Shown here: positions 9,579 through 19,045 of the stretch, piece by piece
Layout: each line of letters starts with the position of its first letter
Numbering within the stretch: the first letter of the stretch is position 1
Assembly: GCF_003344045.1 (NCBI RefSeq)
Contig: NZ_QFWX01000004.1
Location: 124,001 to 188,000, forward strand
Source: Marinobacter vulgaris
GTDB lineage: Bacteria; Pseudomonadota; Gammaproteobacteria; Pseudomonadales; Oleiphilaceae
Length of the DNA: 64,000 bases
Reading direction: 5' to 3'
The notes under the pieces: generated by a model
What the model saw: only the letters and a program-made list of their open reading frames with translations
Database searches by the model: none
What the model was told of the DNA's origin: nothing
Position numbers and translations under genes: made by a program

Positions 9579-11601
9579 AAGGGCTGGGCTGGACGACATC
9601 GAGGTCGTCGAAAATGAATGGATCCCCCTGGATGACGGCAGCCGTCTGGCCGCACGCATTTGGCGCCCCAAAGATGCGCACGCACACCCCGTCCCCGCTA
9701 TCCTTGAGTACATACCTTACCGAAAACGGGACCTGACCCGCGCCAGGGATAGCATTACACATCCCTGGCTGGCAGCAAGTGGATACGCTTGCATTCGTGT
9801 CGATTTACGCGGTAGCGGCGAATCCGACGGCGTATTGGCGGACCAGTACCGCGAGCAGGAACTTAACGACGGCGTTCAGGCCATAAACTGGCTAGCCCAG
9901 CAGCAGTGGTGTGACGGCAATGTCGGCATGATGGGGATCTCTTGGGGCGGCTTCAACGCGCTTCAGATTGCCGCGCGGCGCCCGCCAGCGCTCAAGGCGA
10001 TCATCAGTGCGTGCTCCACCGATGACCTCTATGCCGACAACATGCACTATATGGGGGGCTGTCTGTTGACCGACAATCTCTCCGAATCGACCACCATGTT
10101 CTCCCACACCAGTTGTCCGCCTGATCCCGAACTGGTTGGCGAGCGTTGGCGGGAAATGTGGCTGGAGCGGTTAAACGGAAGCGGCCTTTGGCTGGAAACC
10201 TGGCTGCGCCACCAGTGGCGCGACGACTATTGGCGGGAAGGTTCGGTTTGTGAAGACTACAGCGCCATTCAATGCCCTGTTATGGCAGTTGGAGGCTGGG
10301 CCGATGGCTATACAAATGCCATTTTCCGGCTCCTGGAGCATCTCAAAGTGCCACGTCAGGGGCTGATCGGCCCCTGGGGGCACAAGTACCCCCATCAGGG
10401 GATTCCCGGTCCGGCCATCGGCTTTCTCCAGGAAGCACTCCGCTGGTGGGACCACTGGTTGAAGAAAAGACAGACCGGAATCATGGAGGAACCCATGCTG
10501 CGCGCCTGGATGCAGGACAGCATTCCCCCTACCACTTATTATCATCAGCGACCGGGACGTTGGGTGGGTGAATTACAATGGCCCTCTGTGCGGATCTCCG
10601 AGAAGATTTTCCGCTTCGGTCCCGGGACAGAGCTCCGGGAATCCGCCGGGCCGTCGGACAAGGTAGCGACGGGTTCTGAGGTAAGCATCCAGTCCCCCCT
10701 GAATGTTGGTCTCTTTGCCGGGAAATGGGCTTCCTATTCCGCCGCTCCCGATCTGCCCCACGATCAGCGCGAGGAGGACGGCGGCGCACTCGTTTATGAA
10801 AGTGCGCCCCTGACCGAGCACCTTGAGATCCTGGGAGCACCGTCTGTGACCCTGACTCTTGCCAGCAATCAACCTGTGGCAATGGTTGCAGTCCGCCTCT
10901 CCGATGTGGCGCCCGATGGCAAAGCAACAAGGGTCACCTATGGCCTGCTCAACCTCAACCACCGAAAGGGCGATGATCGGCCAGAGTTATTGATTCCGGG
11001 GGAATTCTTTGAAACTGACGTTCCGCTGAATCACATCGCCCAGGTCTTTCCTGCTGGTCACCGACTGCGCATCAGTATCTCCACATCTTATTGGGCGCTT
11101 GCCTGGCCACCGCCCAGAGCGGTGAACCTGACCCTCCGGACGGAGTGTTCTTCACTAAAATTACCGTCGCGGCCACCACAGGACAGCGATGCAAAAATTG
11201 TCTTTGAGGATCCGGCTGGGGCACCGCCGATTGCAATGACTCTGATTGAGCCTGCCCACCACAACTGGCTGGTCCACAGGGATCTGGCGGAAGATCTGTC
11301 GACTCTCGAGGTCATCAAGGATAACGGATGCTTCCGCATCGAGGAGATTGACCTTGAGGTCACCAGTCGCACCTGGGACTGGTACACCTTTCGGGACGAC
11401 GATTTCAGTTCCCCGCAGGGAGAAAATAAGACAGAGCGGTCCTTTCACCGCGGAAACTGGTCAGTCCATACCAGGACGCACACCATACTCAGGGCCGATG
11501 CAACTACCTTTTACATCCAGGCAGAACTAGACGCCTGGGAAGGTGATAAACGAGTTTTCTCCCGAAACTGGGACCTGGCTCTTCCGCGCAACTTTGTCTG
11601 A
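9562..11601 (+). CDS. CocE/NonD family serine hydrolase (X-Pro dipeptidyl-peptidase S15-like)
   Basis: This is a 679-residue alpha/beta hydrolase with an appended beta-rich C-terminal domain, as in CocE and X-Pro dipeptidyl-peptidases. The nucleophile is Ser127 in GISWGGFN. The N-terminus has EYIPYRKRD and RVDLRGSGESDG, both typical of this family, and a likely catalytic His lies in GPWGHKYPHQG. I chose the ATG at 9562 because it follows a GAGGAG site. An upstream in-frame start at 9457 would lie deep inside the ATP-grasp gene. No signal peptide is seen, so a cytoplasmic acyl- or peptide-cleaving role is likely. The substrate is unknown. Confidence 0.82.
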   Translation: MDTSGERAGLDDIEVVENEWIPLDDGSRLAARIWRPKDAHAHPVPAILEYIPYRKRDLTRARDSITHPWLAASGYACIRVDLRGSGESDGVLADQYREQELNDGVQAINWLAQQQWCDGNVGMMGISWGGFNALQIAARRPPALKAIISACSTDDLYADNMHYMGGCLLTDNLSESTTMFSHTSCPPDPELVGERWREMWLERLNGSGLWLETWLRHQWRDDYWREGSVCEDYSAIQCPVMAVGGWADGYTNAIFRLLEHLKVPRQGLIGPWGHKYPHQGIPGPAIGFLQEALRWWDHWLKKRQTGIMEEPMLRAWMQDSIPPTTYYHQRPGRWVGELQWPSVRISEKIFRFGPGTELRESAGPSDKVATGSEVSIQSPLNVGLFAGKWASYSAAPDLPHDQREEDGGALVYESAPLTEHLEILGAPSVTLTLASNQPVAMVAVRLSDVAPDGKATRVTYGLLNLNHRKGDDRPELLIPGEFFETDVPLNHIAQVFPAGHRLRISISTSYWALAWPPPRAVNLTLRTECSSLKLPSRPPQDSDAKIVFEDPAGAPPIAMTLIEPAHHNWLVHRDLAEDLSTLEVIKDNGCFRIEEIDLEVTSRTWDWYTFRDDDFSSPQGENKTERSFHRGNWSVHTRTHTILRADATTFYIQAELDAWEGDKRVFSRNWDLALPRNFV

Positions 11602-11655
11602 CAAATTCGAATAGCGGCTGCCGGACAGGCCGCCATAGCCACCAGAGCGTACAAA

Positions 11656-12408
11656 ATGAGTGTTCCAGCTTCACCCTGTTCCAAGTGTTACCTGAGAAAA
11701 CAGTGCCTATTCTACAGAGCCCCAGGCGTCGCCCAGGGAGGTGCCGATCAAATCCTTGCATCTGCCCTTACGACCAACATTCCGGTTGTTCAGGGAGAGC
11801 GGGTTTATGGGTACGGTTCGCCCTTTGAATATTTCTATATGGTTAAATCAGGCTCTGTTAAATGCTCTCTGGGAACCAGTGCCGGGGAGGAGTTGATTGT
11901 CGACCTGTGCCTGCCAGGCGATATTTTCGGCCTCGACGGACTCAACGACGCCCGCCACAGTTACTCCGCAGTCGCTCTGGAAACGGGTCTGCTTTGCAAA
12001 ATCCGATTTGAAACGCTGGAACGCCTAATCACAGAAGAGCCGTGCATACTGAGAAGCCTGCTGCGGCTCATGGGTCAAAAGTTCATTAGCGATTTAAGGT
12101 TCGTCACCAGCAGGATGAGCACTGACAAACGGATTGCCCATTTACTGATCAATCTCTCAAAGCATAACGGGCCCAACACGTTGCCAGCTACCAGAGTGCG
12201 ATTGCCCATGACCCGTGCGGATATGGGCAATTATCTGGGCATGGCACTGGAAACAGTAAGCAGGATTCTGAGCATCTTTCAGAAAAACGGGATCATAGAC
12301 GTTCACGGAAAACACGTGGAAATACTTGATCCCGATGCCTTAAACAGAATTATGGCCGACAGGGAAGTCGATCTCTCCGCCCCGGCCGCAGATAATTCGG
12401 CACAATAG
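11656..12408 (+). CDS. FNR/ANR-type oxygen-sensing transcription regulator
   Basis: This 250-residue Crp/Fnr protein keeps every residue expected of a true FNR. The N-terminal cysteines are Cys8, Cys11 and Cys17 (spacing CX2CX5C, as in E. coli FNR), and a fourth, Cys114 in LLCKIRFETLE, aligns with FNR Cys122. It should therefore hold an oxygen-labile [4Fe-4S] cluster. A cyclic-nucleotide-like beta-roll covers about residues 40-125. The winged helix near 185-210 contains GNYLGMALETVSR, with Glu199, Ser202 and Arg203 matching the residues that read TTGAT half-sites. It sits between the sugar and glycolytic genes, and an FNR box occurs at 30393. A genome may carry further Fnr paralogues. Confidence 0.92.
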   Translation: MSVPASPCSKCYLRKQCLFYRAPGVAQGGADQILASALTTNIPVVQGERVYGYGSPFEYFYMVKSGSVKCSLGTSAGEELIVDLCLPGDIFGLDGLNDARHSYSAVALETGLLCKIRFETLERLITEEPCILRSLLRLMGQKFISDLRFVTSRMSTDKRIAHLLINLSKHNGPNTLPATRVRLPMTRADMGNYLGMALETVSRILSIFQKNGIIDVHGKHVEILDPDALNRIMADREVDLSAPAADNSAQ

Positions 12409-12428
12409 TGCAACAAGAGTGCAACAAG
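12407..12428. repeat. Perfect 11-bp tandem repeat at the fnr-like stop codon
   Basis: The unit AGTGCAACAAG occurs twice head to tail (12407-12417 and 12418-12428). The first copy overlaps the stop codon of the FNR-type gene. It lies in the 45-bp space between that gene and the convergent aldolase gene. No terminator hairpin is seen here, and the repeat has no known role. Confidence 0.6.
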
Positions 12429-12453
12429 GTTTGCCATCAGGAGTGAAGTTCTC

Positions 12454-13503
12454 TCAGGCTATGGTCACAGCCTCGGAGAGATAGACGTCCTGAATCGCGT
12501 GCAGTAACTGCACGCCTTCAGCCATAGGCTTCTGGAAAGCCTTACGCCCTGAAATCAGCCCCATACCACCAGCCCGCTTGTTGATCACGGCTGTGCGCAC
12601 GGCCTGATGCAGATCGTCACTACCGGATGAGCCGCCCGAGTTGATCAGCCCAATGCGACCCATGTAGCAATTTGCGACCTGGTAGCGGGCAAGCTCAATC
12701 GGGTGATCAGCTGCCAGCTCAGAGTACACACGCTCGTGGGTCTTTCCGAAATCGAGCGCTTTAAACCCCCCGTTCACCGTCGCCTGCTTTTGCTTGACGA
12801 TATCAGCGCCGATGGTCACGGCCAGATGGTTGGCCTGTCCCGTCAGGTCGGCCGCCGTGTGGTAATCGGCATCATCCTGCTTGAACGCCGGGTTGCGAAG
12901 ATACGCCCATAGCACGGTGACCATGCCCAACTGATGGGCGCGCTCGAACGCCTGTGACACTTCCTCGATCTGCCGGCGCGATTCCGGCGAACCAAAATAG
13001 ATCGTCGCACCCACGGCAACGGCCCCGAGTTCGAACGCCTGCTCGACACTAGCGAACAGCGTCTGGTCGTATTCGTTGGGATAGGTCAGCAGTTCGTTGT
13101 GATTGAGCTTTACCAGGAATGGAATCCTGTGGGCATAGCGGCGACTGATCGACGCCAACACACCGTAGGTGGAGGCAATGGCATTGCAGCCGCCTTCAAT
13201 CGCCAATTCCACAAGATTGCCGGGATCAAAGTACAGCGGGTTCGGCGCGAACGATGCCCCAGCAGAATGTTCCACGCCCTGATCCACCGGCAGAATCGAT
13301 ACATAGCCGGTATTTCCCAGCCGGCCGTGGCCCAGAATCGTCTGCAGATTGCGCAGCACGGTATTGGAACGATCACTGTCGGACAGCACCCGGGACACGT
13401 AATCGGGCCCTGGCAAATGCAAATGATCGCGACTGATTCCGCCACACTCGTATGTCAGCAGTGACTCGCCTTCGCTACCGAGAATCCGTTCAATGTCATT
13501 CAT
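12454..13503 (-). CDS. fbaB: Class I fructose-bisphosphate aldolase (FbaB/DhnA type)
   Basis: This is a 349-residue Schiff-base aldolase of the DeoC/LacD/FbaB superfamily, which cleaves fructose 1,6-bisphosphate to glyceraldehyde 3-phosphate and DHAP. Family marks are [22 protein letters not shown], a central [10 protein letters not shown] segment, and ADIVKQK, which carries candidate Schiff-base lysines. The C-terminal INSGGSSG is the phosphate-binding loop. A GAGGTG site precedes the ATG. The gene is convergent with the FNR-type gene and divergent from apgM. With pfkB, gap and ppsA nearby it supplies part of an Embden-Meyerhof chain. Confidence 0.9.
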   Translation of the reverse strand: MNDIERILGSEGESLLTYECGGISRDHLHLPGPDYVSRVLSDSDRSNTVLRNLQTILGHGRLGNTGYVSILPVDQGVEHSAGASFAPNPLYFDPGNLVELAIEGGCNAIASTYGVLASISRRYAHRIPFLVKLNHNELLTYPNEYDQTLFASVEQAFELGAVAVGATIYFGSPESRRQIEEVSQAFERAHQLGMVTVLWAYLRNPAFKQDDADYHTAADLTGQANHLAVTIGADIVKQKQATVNGGFKALDFGKTHERVYSELAADHPIELARYQVANCYMGRIGLINSGGSSGSDDLHQAVRTAVINKRAGGMGLISGRKAFQKPMAEGVQLLHAIQDVYLSEAVTIA

Positions 13504-13780
13504 TAATTCACCTCGACTATGGTAAGCGTGCGATATTTTCGGGGCGCACCGTTAATTCTACAAGAATAAACTCTCGTGGTGGCCTGTTCCAGCATCGACC
13601 TCATTACTGTCTTTCTTGCTCCTGAAGCTCTCGACATGAATCGTCATTTTACCGGCAAAGCCCGGTTGCTTTCTCTTGAAGAGCGGCTAGCTTTAAACAG
13701 ACATGGACATAAGGTTATCAGTTCACAGGTCGCTTATGCGCCGCCCTGCCGGCGCCGGATGCCTTGAAGGGGGATTACCA

Positions 13781-14977
13781 ATGGATCTCGTAACCCTCCT
13801 CGCCGAGAGTGAGGCAAAAATTCTCTTCGTTATTGCGGACGGCCTAGGAGGGATTGATAGCGAAGGCCGCGGCACAGAACTGGAAGCCGCCCGGACCCCG
13901 AATCTGGATCGATTAGCAAGGCAAGGCGCAACAGGGTTGACCTACCCTGTAGCACCGGGCATCACACCCGGCAGTGGGCCCGGGCACCTGGCGCTTTTTG
14001 GCTACGACCCGGTGGAACACAACATCGGACGGGGTGTTCTTACCGCTCTCGGCATTGACTTCGACCTGGAGCCTGGTGACGTTGCCGCCCGCGGCAATTT
14101 CTGCACTCTGGACACCAACGGCGAGGTGACCGACCGTCGGGCCGGCCGCATCGATTCCCGGGAATGTGCCCGGCTGGTAAAAATGCTCAGTGACATCCGT
14201 CTCGACGACACGGAGATTTTTGTCGAACCGGTCAAGGAACACCGTTTTTTACTGGTTTTGCGCAATAAAAAAGGAGCGATAAGCGCCGGGGTGGATGATA
14301 CGGATCCCCACCGGACCGGCACGCCGCCGCGGGAGCCACGTGCCCGGGACGAAAAGTCGCAAAAAACCGCCGATGCAGTGAGCGAGTTCTTGGCGCAGGC
14401 CAGGGAAATACTCACTGAGGAGCAGCAGGCCAACATGGTCCTGCTGCGGGGTTTCGCGCAGTTGCCCGACCTGGCCTCGTTGCAAGACAGCTATGGGCTC
14501 AATGGCTGCGCCCTCGCGGGGTACCCCATGTACCGTGGCATCGCCCGGCTGCTCGGCATGAAAGTCGTGGATTGCGGCCCCGATCTCGACAGCGAAATCG
14601 ACGCACTGCAGAGTGCCTGGCCACACCACGATTTCCTGTTCCTGCATTTCAAGGATACCGACAGCCGCGGCGAGGATGGCGACTTCGACGGCAAGGTGGC
14701 CGCCATCGAGGAACTGGACCGGGCAATTCCCCGGATGATGGAACTGCAACCGGAAGTCATTGTGGTAACCGGCGATCATAGCACCCCGAGCGCAATGGGC
14801 GGCCACAGCTGGCATCCGGTGCCGGTTCTGATCCATGCGAACACCTGCCGGGTGGACGCGGTTGAAGTCTTCGGCGAAACGGCCTGTGCCGGCGGGGGGC
14901 TTGGCCACTTGCCAGCCAAACATCTTATTACTCTGGCACTGGCCCATGCAGGCCGGCTGCGAAAATACGGAGCTTGA
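13781..14977 (+). CDS. apgM: 2,3-bisphosphoglycerate-independent phosphoglycerate mutase, archaeal ApgM type
   Basis: This 398-residue alkaline-phosphatase-superfamily protein interconverts 3- and 2-phosphoglycerate. Metal ligands and the catalytic serine are visible as Asp20 in VIADGLGG, Ser65 in TPGSGPGHLALFGYDP, and the C-terminal VVTGDHSTP and GGHSWHPVPV motifs. I chose the ATG at 13781 because GAAGGGGG lies at the right distance. An in-frame start at 13703 adds 26 residues with an unusual composition. Bacteria often use GpmI or GpmA, so an ApgM type is less common. The gene lies 44 bases upstream of the P-type ATPase and is probably co-transcribed with it. Confidence 0.9.
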   Translation: MDLVTLLAESEAKILFVIADGLGGIDSEGRGTELEAARTPNLDRLARQGATGLTYPVAPGITPGSGPGHLALFGYDPVEHNIGRGVLTALGIDFDLEPGDVAARGNFCTLDTNGEVTDRRAGRIDSRECARLVKMLSDIRLDDTEIFVEPVKEHRFLLVLRNKKGAISAGVDDTDPHRTGTPPREPRARDEKSQKTADAVSEFLAQAREILTEEQQANMVLLRGFAQLPDLASLQDSYGLNGCALAGYPMYRGIARLLGMKVVDCGPDLDSEIDALQSAWPHHDFLFLHFKDTDSRGEDGDFDGKVAAIEELDRAIPRMMELQPEVIVVTGDHSTPSAMGGHSWHPVPVLIHANTCRVDAVEVFGETACAGGGLGHLPAKHLITLALAHAGRLRKYGA

Positions 14978-15021
14978 GAACCGACACCGGGCTTAATACC
15001 GGTCTTTAGAGGGGCAATCCA

Positions 15022-17724
15022 TTGGATTCGACAAGCGACAAGAGAGGGGGCTCCCCCGAAAAACACGCTTGGCATGCCGTCGACATTAAGGACACGCTGG
15101 CCGAATTTGATGTCCGCAAAGAAAACGGATTGACGGGCGACGAGGCGCAGGAGCGCTTGAAGCGCTACGGCCCGAACCAGCTGCGAGAGGCCCAAAGCCA
15201 GCCCTGGTGGCGGATTCTTCTGGGGCAGTTTCAAAGTATCGTTATCTACCTGCTTGGCGGCGCCGCCATTCTGGCGTTTGCCACCGGCCGCCTGCCGGAG
15301 GGGTTTGCTGTCCTGGCGGTCCTGCTCGTCAATACCACAATCGGATTTGTCAGCGAATGGAAAGCAGTGCGATCCATGGCAGCCCTGCGTAGGCTGGGAG
15401 AGCATATGACCCGGGTGCGCCGGGAAGGCAATGAGCGGGAGATTGCCGCATCGGAAATCGTGCCTGGTGATATTGTAATGCTGGAGGCCGGCGACCTGGT
15501 CCCCGCCGATCTGCGGTTGCTCGAGGCGGAACACCTGAGGGTCAACGAAGCACCTCTTACCGGCGAGTCCGTTGCGGTGAGCAAAATGACCGATACCCTG
15601 GCCGCGGATACTGACCTCGCCGATCGCAACAACATGCTCTACAAGGGCACAAGCATCGCCGACGGTACTGCAGTGGGCGTTGCAGCGGCAACTGGGTCGG
15701 AAACGGAGCTGGGGCGGGTGTCGGCACTTGCGGAATCGGCCGAGGGAACTGTCACGCCATTGCAGCGTCGGCTGGATCAACTGGGGCGCCGCCTGGCCAT
15801 ACTGACCATCTTTATTGCCATCGCAGTAGCCGCGGTGGGTTTCCTGGTGAGGGAACAACAGGCCGCGCTGGTGATCGAGACGGCGCTGGCCCTCGGTGTG
15901 GCTGCCATTCCTGAGGGCCTTCCGATCGTCGCCACGATTGCCCTCGCCCGCGGTATGTACCTGATGGCCGCCCGCAACGCGCTGGTCAACCAGCTCACAG
16001 CGGTGGAAACGCTGGGGGCAACCCGAGTGATCTTTTCCGACAAGACCGGCACCCTGACCGAAAACCGGATGCGGCTGCAAAAAATCGTCACCCCCACCGG
16101 TGATCTCGCAATGGAGGAAGCGGAGACTGGCGAAGCCCTTGCGGACAAGGCCGGAGTTCGCCGCGTACTGGAGGTTGGCCTGCTCTGCAATGGCGCTTCA
16201 CTCAAGCAGCAACAGGGAGAGGACAATCCCCGCGGCGACCCTACTGAAATCGCGCTTCTGGCGGGAGGCAAGGACCTCGGACTGGAGCGGAAATCTTTGC
16301 TGGAAGAGCGTCCCGAGTCGCGGGTGGAAAAATTCGAACCCAGGCTCAAGAAGATGGCCACCTTTCACCAGGAGAACGGCAGATATTACGTGGCGGTGAA
16401 AGGCGCTCCCGAGGCTGTACTGGACGTCTGCAGCGACATCCTGGCAGCCGAAGACAGCACCGAGCCTCTGGATGACGACACCCGCCGCCAATGGATCGAG
16501 CGCGCCAATGAACTGGCAGGCGAAGGTTTGCGCCTGCTGGCAATGGCCGAAAAAAAGACGGAAACCGAGGATTCCGATCCCTATGAAAAGCTATGCTTCC
16601 TTGGTCTTGTGGGCCTGCTTGATCCACCCCGTGAGAAAGTCAAAGAGGCGATAGATGCCTGTCAGGCAGCGGGTATCCGGGTAGAGATGGTGACCGGAGA
16701 TCAGGCTGAGACCGCCACGGCGATCGCGCGGGCTGTGGGAATTGTCGGGGGCAAGGACGACCCGGAGACAGTCTGCATGCTGGGGCGCGATATCGGCTCT
16801 CCCGAGGATATCGACGAAGACCACCAGGAAAAGATCTACCGCGCCAACATTTTTGCCAGAGTAAGTCCCGAGCAGAAACTCGATTTAGTAACCATTTATC
16901 AGAACCGGGGCGAGATCGTGGCCATGACCGGTGACGGTGTCAACGATGCACCCGCTCTGAAAAAGGCAGACATCGGCATTGCCATGGGCAAACGGGGCAC
17001 CGAGGCGGCCAAGCAAGTTGCGGACATGGTTCTGAAGGATGACGCCTTTGAAACTATCGTGGCTGCGGTGCGGCAGGGAAGAGTCATTTTTGGCAACATC
17101 CGTAAGTCCGTCGTGTTCATGCTTACTACTAATGTGGCCGAAGTACTGGCAGTGGCCATCGCCACTGGCGCTGGATGGCCTTTACCGCTGCTCCCCTTGC
17201 AGATCCTTTATTTAAATGTGCTCACCGATGTCTTCCCCGCCCTCGCCCTGGGGGTAGGACCGGCCAGTGGAAATGAGATGAAGGAACCTCCCCGCAGCCC
17301 CCGGGAATCGGTACTGACCCGGGCCCACTGGACGGAGATCACGGGATTTGCTGCCCTGATGGCGACTTGTGTGCTGGCAGCTCTTTTGCTCGCGGAGCAC
17401 TGGCTGGGATTAACGGAGCTGGAAGCGGTAACGGTTTCTTTTCTGACTCTGGCGTTCGGCAAGCTCTGGTTTACTTTCGTTCTAAGGAATCCCAGGTCCC
17501 CAATTCTGGGTAACGAGATAACCCGCAATCCCTGGGTGTGGGGAGCGCTGGCACTTTGCATTGTGTTGTTGGCCGCCGCAGTATACTTGCCTTTACTCTC
17601 TGGCCTGCTGCAAACGCGGATTCTGGGCTGGCAGCCCTGGTTACTGATTCTGACAATGAGCGTTATCCCGCTGCTGGCGGGACAAACTGTGCGGGAGATA
17701 CAGCGGCGCCGGGTGGCTGAATAA
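15022..17724 (+). CDS. P-type ATPase, Ca2+-type (P2A-like)
   Basis: This is a 900-residue membrane pump with a cation-ATPase N-terminal region, actuator TGES loop (PLTGESVAV), phosphorylated Asp340 in SDKTGTLT, nucleotide-binding KGAPE, and the GDGVNDAPALK hinge. The ion site matches Ca2+ pumps: M4 has PEGLP with the glutamate, and M6 has LNVLTD with both Asn and Asp. Ca2+ or Mn2+ export is therefore the likely role. The start codon is TTG at 15022 with GAGGGG upstream. The gene follows apgM closely. It resembles the CtpF/PacL group, and a second ATPase with a different ion site lies at 27406-30195. Confidence 0.9.
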   Translation: MDSTSDKRGGSPEKHAWHAVDIKDTLAEFDVRKENGLTGDEAQERLKRYGPNQLREAQSQPWWRILLGQFQSIVIYLLGGAAILAFATGRLPEGFAVLAVLLVNTTIGFVSEWKAVRSMAALRRLGEHMTRVRREGNEREIAASEIVPGDIVMLEAGDLVPADLRLLEAEHLRVNEAPLTGESVAVSKMTDTLAADTDLADRNNMLYKGTSIADGTAVGVAAATGSETELGRVSALAESAEGTVTPLQRRLDQLGRRLAILTIFIAIAVAAVGFLVREQQAALVIETALALGVAAIPEGLPIVATIALARGMYLMAARNALVNQLTAVETLGATRVIFSDKTGTLTENRMRLQKIVTPTGDLAMEEAETGEALADKAGVRRVLEVGLLCNGASLKQQQGEDNPRGDPTEIALLAGGKDLGLERKSLLEERPESRVEKFEPRLKKMATFHQENGRYYVAVKGAPEAVLDVCSDILAAEDSTEPLDDDTRRQWIERANELAGEGLRLLAMAEKKTETEDSDPYEKLCFLGLVGLLDPPREKVKEAIDACQAAGIRVEMVTGDQAETATAIARAVGIVGGKDDPETVCMLGRDIGSPEDIDEDHQEKIYRANIFARVSPEQKLDLVTIYQNRGEIVAMTGDGVNDAPALKKADIGIAMGKRGTEAAKQVADMVLKDDAFETIVAAVRQGRVIFGNIRKSVVFMLTTNVAEVLAVAIATGAGWPLPLLPLQILYLNVLTDVFPALALGVGPASGNEMKEPPRSPRESVLTRAHWTEITGFAALMATCVLAALLLAEHWLGLTELEAVTVSFLTLAFGKLWFTFVLRNPRSPILGNEITRNPWVWGALALCIVLLAAAVYLPLLSGLLQTRILGWQPWLLILTMSVIPLLAGQTVREIQRRRVAE

Positions 17725-17886
17725 AAGCGACACAGTTGGCGCCAGGTTGACAGCCAGCGAGCGGTTACCTTATTGTCCTTCGGTAGTCTGTTTGCGTATG
17801 GCACTGGTATGTTTTTAATAAAAAAATCATTATTTTTAGTGAGTTAGATCATTCATTGCCAGGCCTGCCTGAACTTAATACCAGGC

Positions 17887-17900
17887 TTGATCTGTTTCAG
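17887..17900. promoter_or_regulatory. Weak FNR-like site upstream of the unknown gene and pfkB
   Basis: TTGATCTGTTTCAG matches the FNR consensus TTGAT-N4-ATCAA at 8 of 10 positions: the left half is perfect and the right half is 3 of 5. It lies 65-78 bases before the ATG at 17965, inside a 240-bp intergenic region that also has an AT-rich tract (about 17812-17840). No strong -10 box sits at the ideal distance, so the call is tentative. Confidence 0.3.
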
Positions 17901-17964
17901 CAAACCCGGGCTTTAAACGCTCAATTTGTTTCTTGGTCGACCATTTTTTATAAGGAAGTTATCT

Positions 17965-18981
17965 ATGATGTCATCAGTGACCATTCAGTTACAGGTCGGC
18001 AATGCGATTCCACCGGGCAACGAAAATGAGACCCCCGAAACTATCGAGTTCTGGCGCCATGTCAGCGAATTCTTTGCTGATTTGCCTTTCGCGGCCCAGG
18101 ACAGGCTCAATGGATCAGCGGGTCTATACAGGGTCGGCCTGAACGCCGAGAAGCTGATTGCAGCTATGGAAAGTGCCAGGGATCAGTCCGACTCCTTTTC
18201 CAGGCATCGTCTGGCTAATATAGAGGAACCATCCAAAGCACTCGCCTGCAGTCTCTCGGTGACCGTCTCTGCGGAAGATCATACCCCTGCCGAGGAAGAG
18301 AGCTACCAGGTTGCCACAGTTTTTATTCAGCAGCTGGTGATGGCCATCAACCTGCTCAGACCCGGCGCCATCCAGCTTCTGGATACCCATTTTGAGGGCG
18401 AAGGCGCCCATAAGTACGAAGCCCAGAATTACGATTCCAGAATTTTTTATGGAGCCTGGAAGGCTTCTCAGGAAAACCAGTGGCCGCCACTCAAAACTCT
18501 CTCCCTTGAAGAGGTTTGGTCCTGGCTGGAAGGCACGGAAAGCAGTCGAACCGACACCGCCATAAAAAGCATCAACAAGGTGCTGTTTACCCTGTTGAAA
18601 GTGGCCGAACAGCGCCATGAGTACAGTGCCAGAACCGCGCTGCTGGTAATGTATCAACTGGAAATGCTGCTTGAATGCCGGCAGATCGACTCGCTGACAC
18701 ATCTGCGCCACCGCACCACTATGATTCTGGGAGCGATTTCCGACGCTGCAGATTCGCTTTCAGAGCTGCACGAGGCCCGCAACGGTCTGGTCATGGCCAG
18801 TGTACCGGTACATCGCCCACCCCTGATCTGCCACACTACAGAGAATGCCCTTCGGCAGCAGTTCGGGCAACATCACTCTGCTGTCGAATCGGGCACAGCG
18901 CTTGTTCTGGCTCTTGTCCAGGACCTTATTGCCAATGGGGCTCAACGCTACAGGTTCACAGAAACCATGGTCCGCGACTGA
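17965..18981 (+). CDS. Hypothetical protein, possible HEPN-like C-terminal half
   Basis: I do not recognise this 338-residue soluble protein. I chose the ATG at 17965 because AAGGAAG precedes it; an in-frame TTG at 17926 lacks a site. The N-terminal half is mixed alpha/beta. The C-terminal half (about 210-338) is strongly helical, with LVMYQLEMLLECRQ and, after about 45 residues, LHEARNGLVM. That spacing loosely recalls ApeA/HEPN helical bundles, where an Arg-Asn turn is followed by His, but the His is absent here. There is no signal peptide or membrane segment. It lies 64 bases upstream of pfkB on the same strand and is probably co-transcribed with it. Confidence 0.75.
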   Translation: MMSSVTIQLQVGNAIPPGNENETPETIEFWRHVSEFFADLPFAAQDRLNGSAGLYRVGLNAEKLIAAMESARDQSDSFSRHRLANIEEPSKALACSLSVTVSAEDHTPAEEESYQVATVFIQQLVMAINLLRPGAIQLLDTHFEGEGAHKYEAQNYDSRIFYGAWKASQENQWPPLKTLSLEEVWSWLEGTESSRTDTAIKSINKVLFTLLKVAEQRHEYSARTALLVMYQLEMLLECRQIDSLTHLRHRTTMILGAISDAADSLSELHEARNGLVMASVPVHRPPLICHTTENALRQQFGQHHSAVESGTALVLALVQDLIANGAQRYRFTETMVRD

Positions 18982-19045
18982 GGCGGACTGGATAGCCGGA
19001 TGGGCAATTCAGGCTTTCGTGTTCCAGACGCCGGAGAAATCGGAT

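Noticed and set aside
13504..13780. Possible small gene (about 63 codons) upstream of apgM
   Set aside because: Poor start context, no homology I recognise, and it overlaps the apgM ribosome site; treated as a promoter region for fbaB and apgM.
14776..16080. Long minus-strand open frame (434 codons) over apgM and the ATPase
   Set aside because: It is antisense to two firmly identified genes and has no recognisable domain or ribosome site; such frames are expected in GC-rich DNA.
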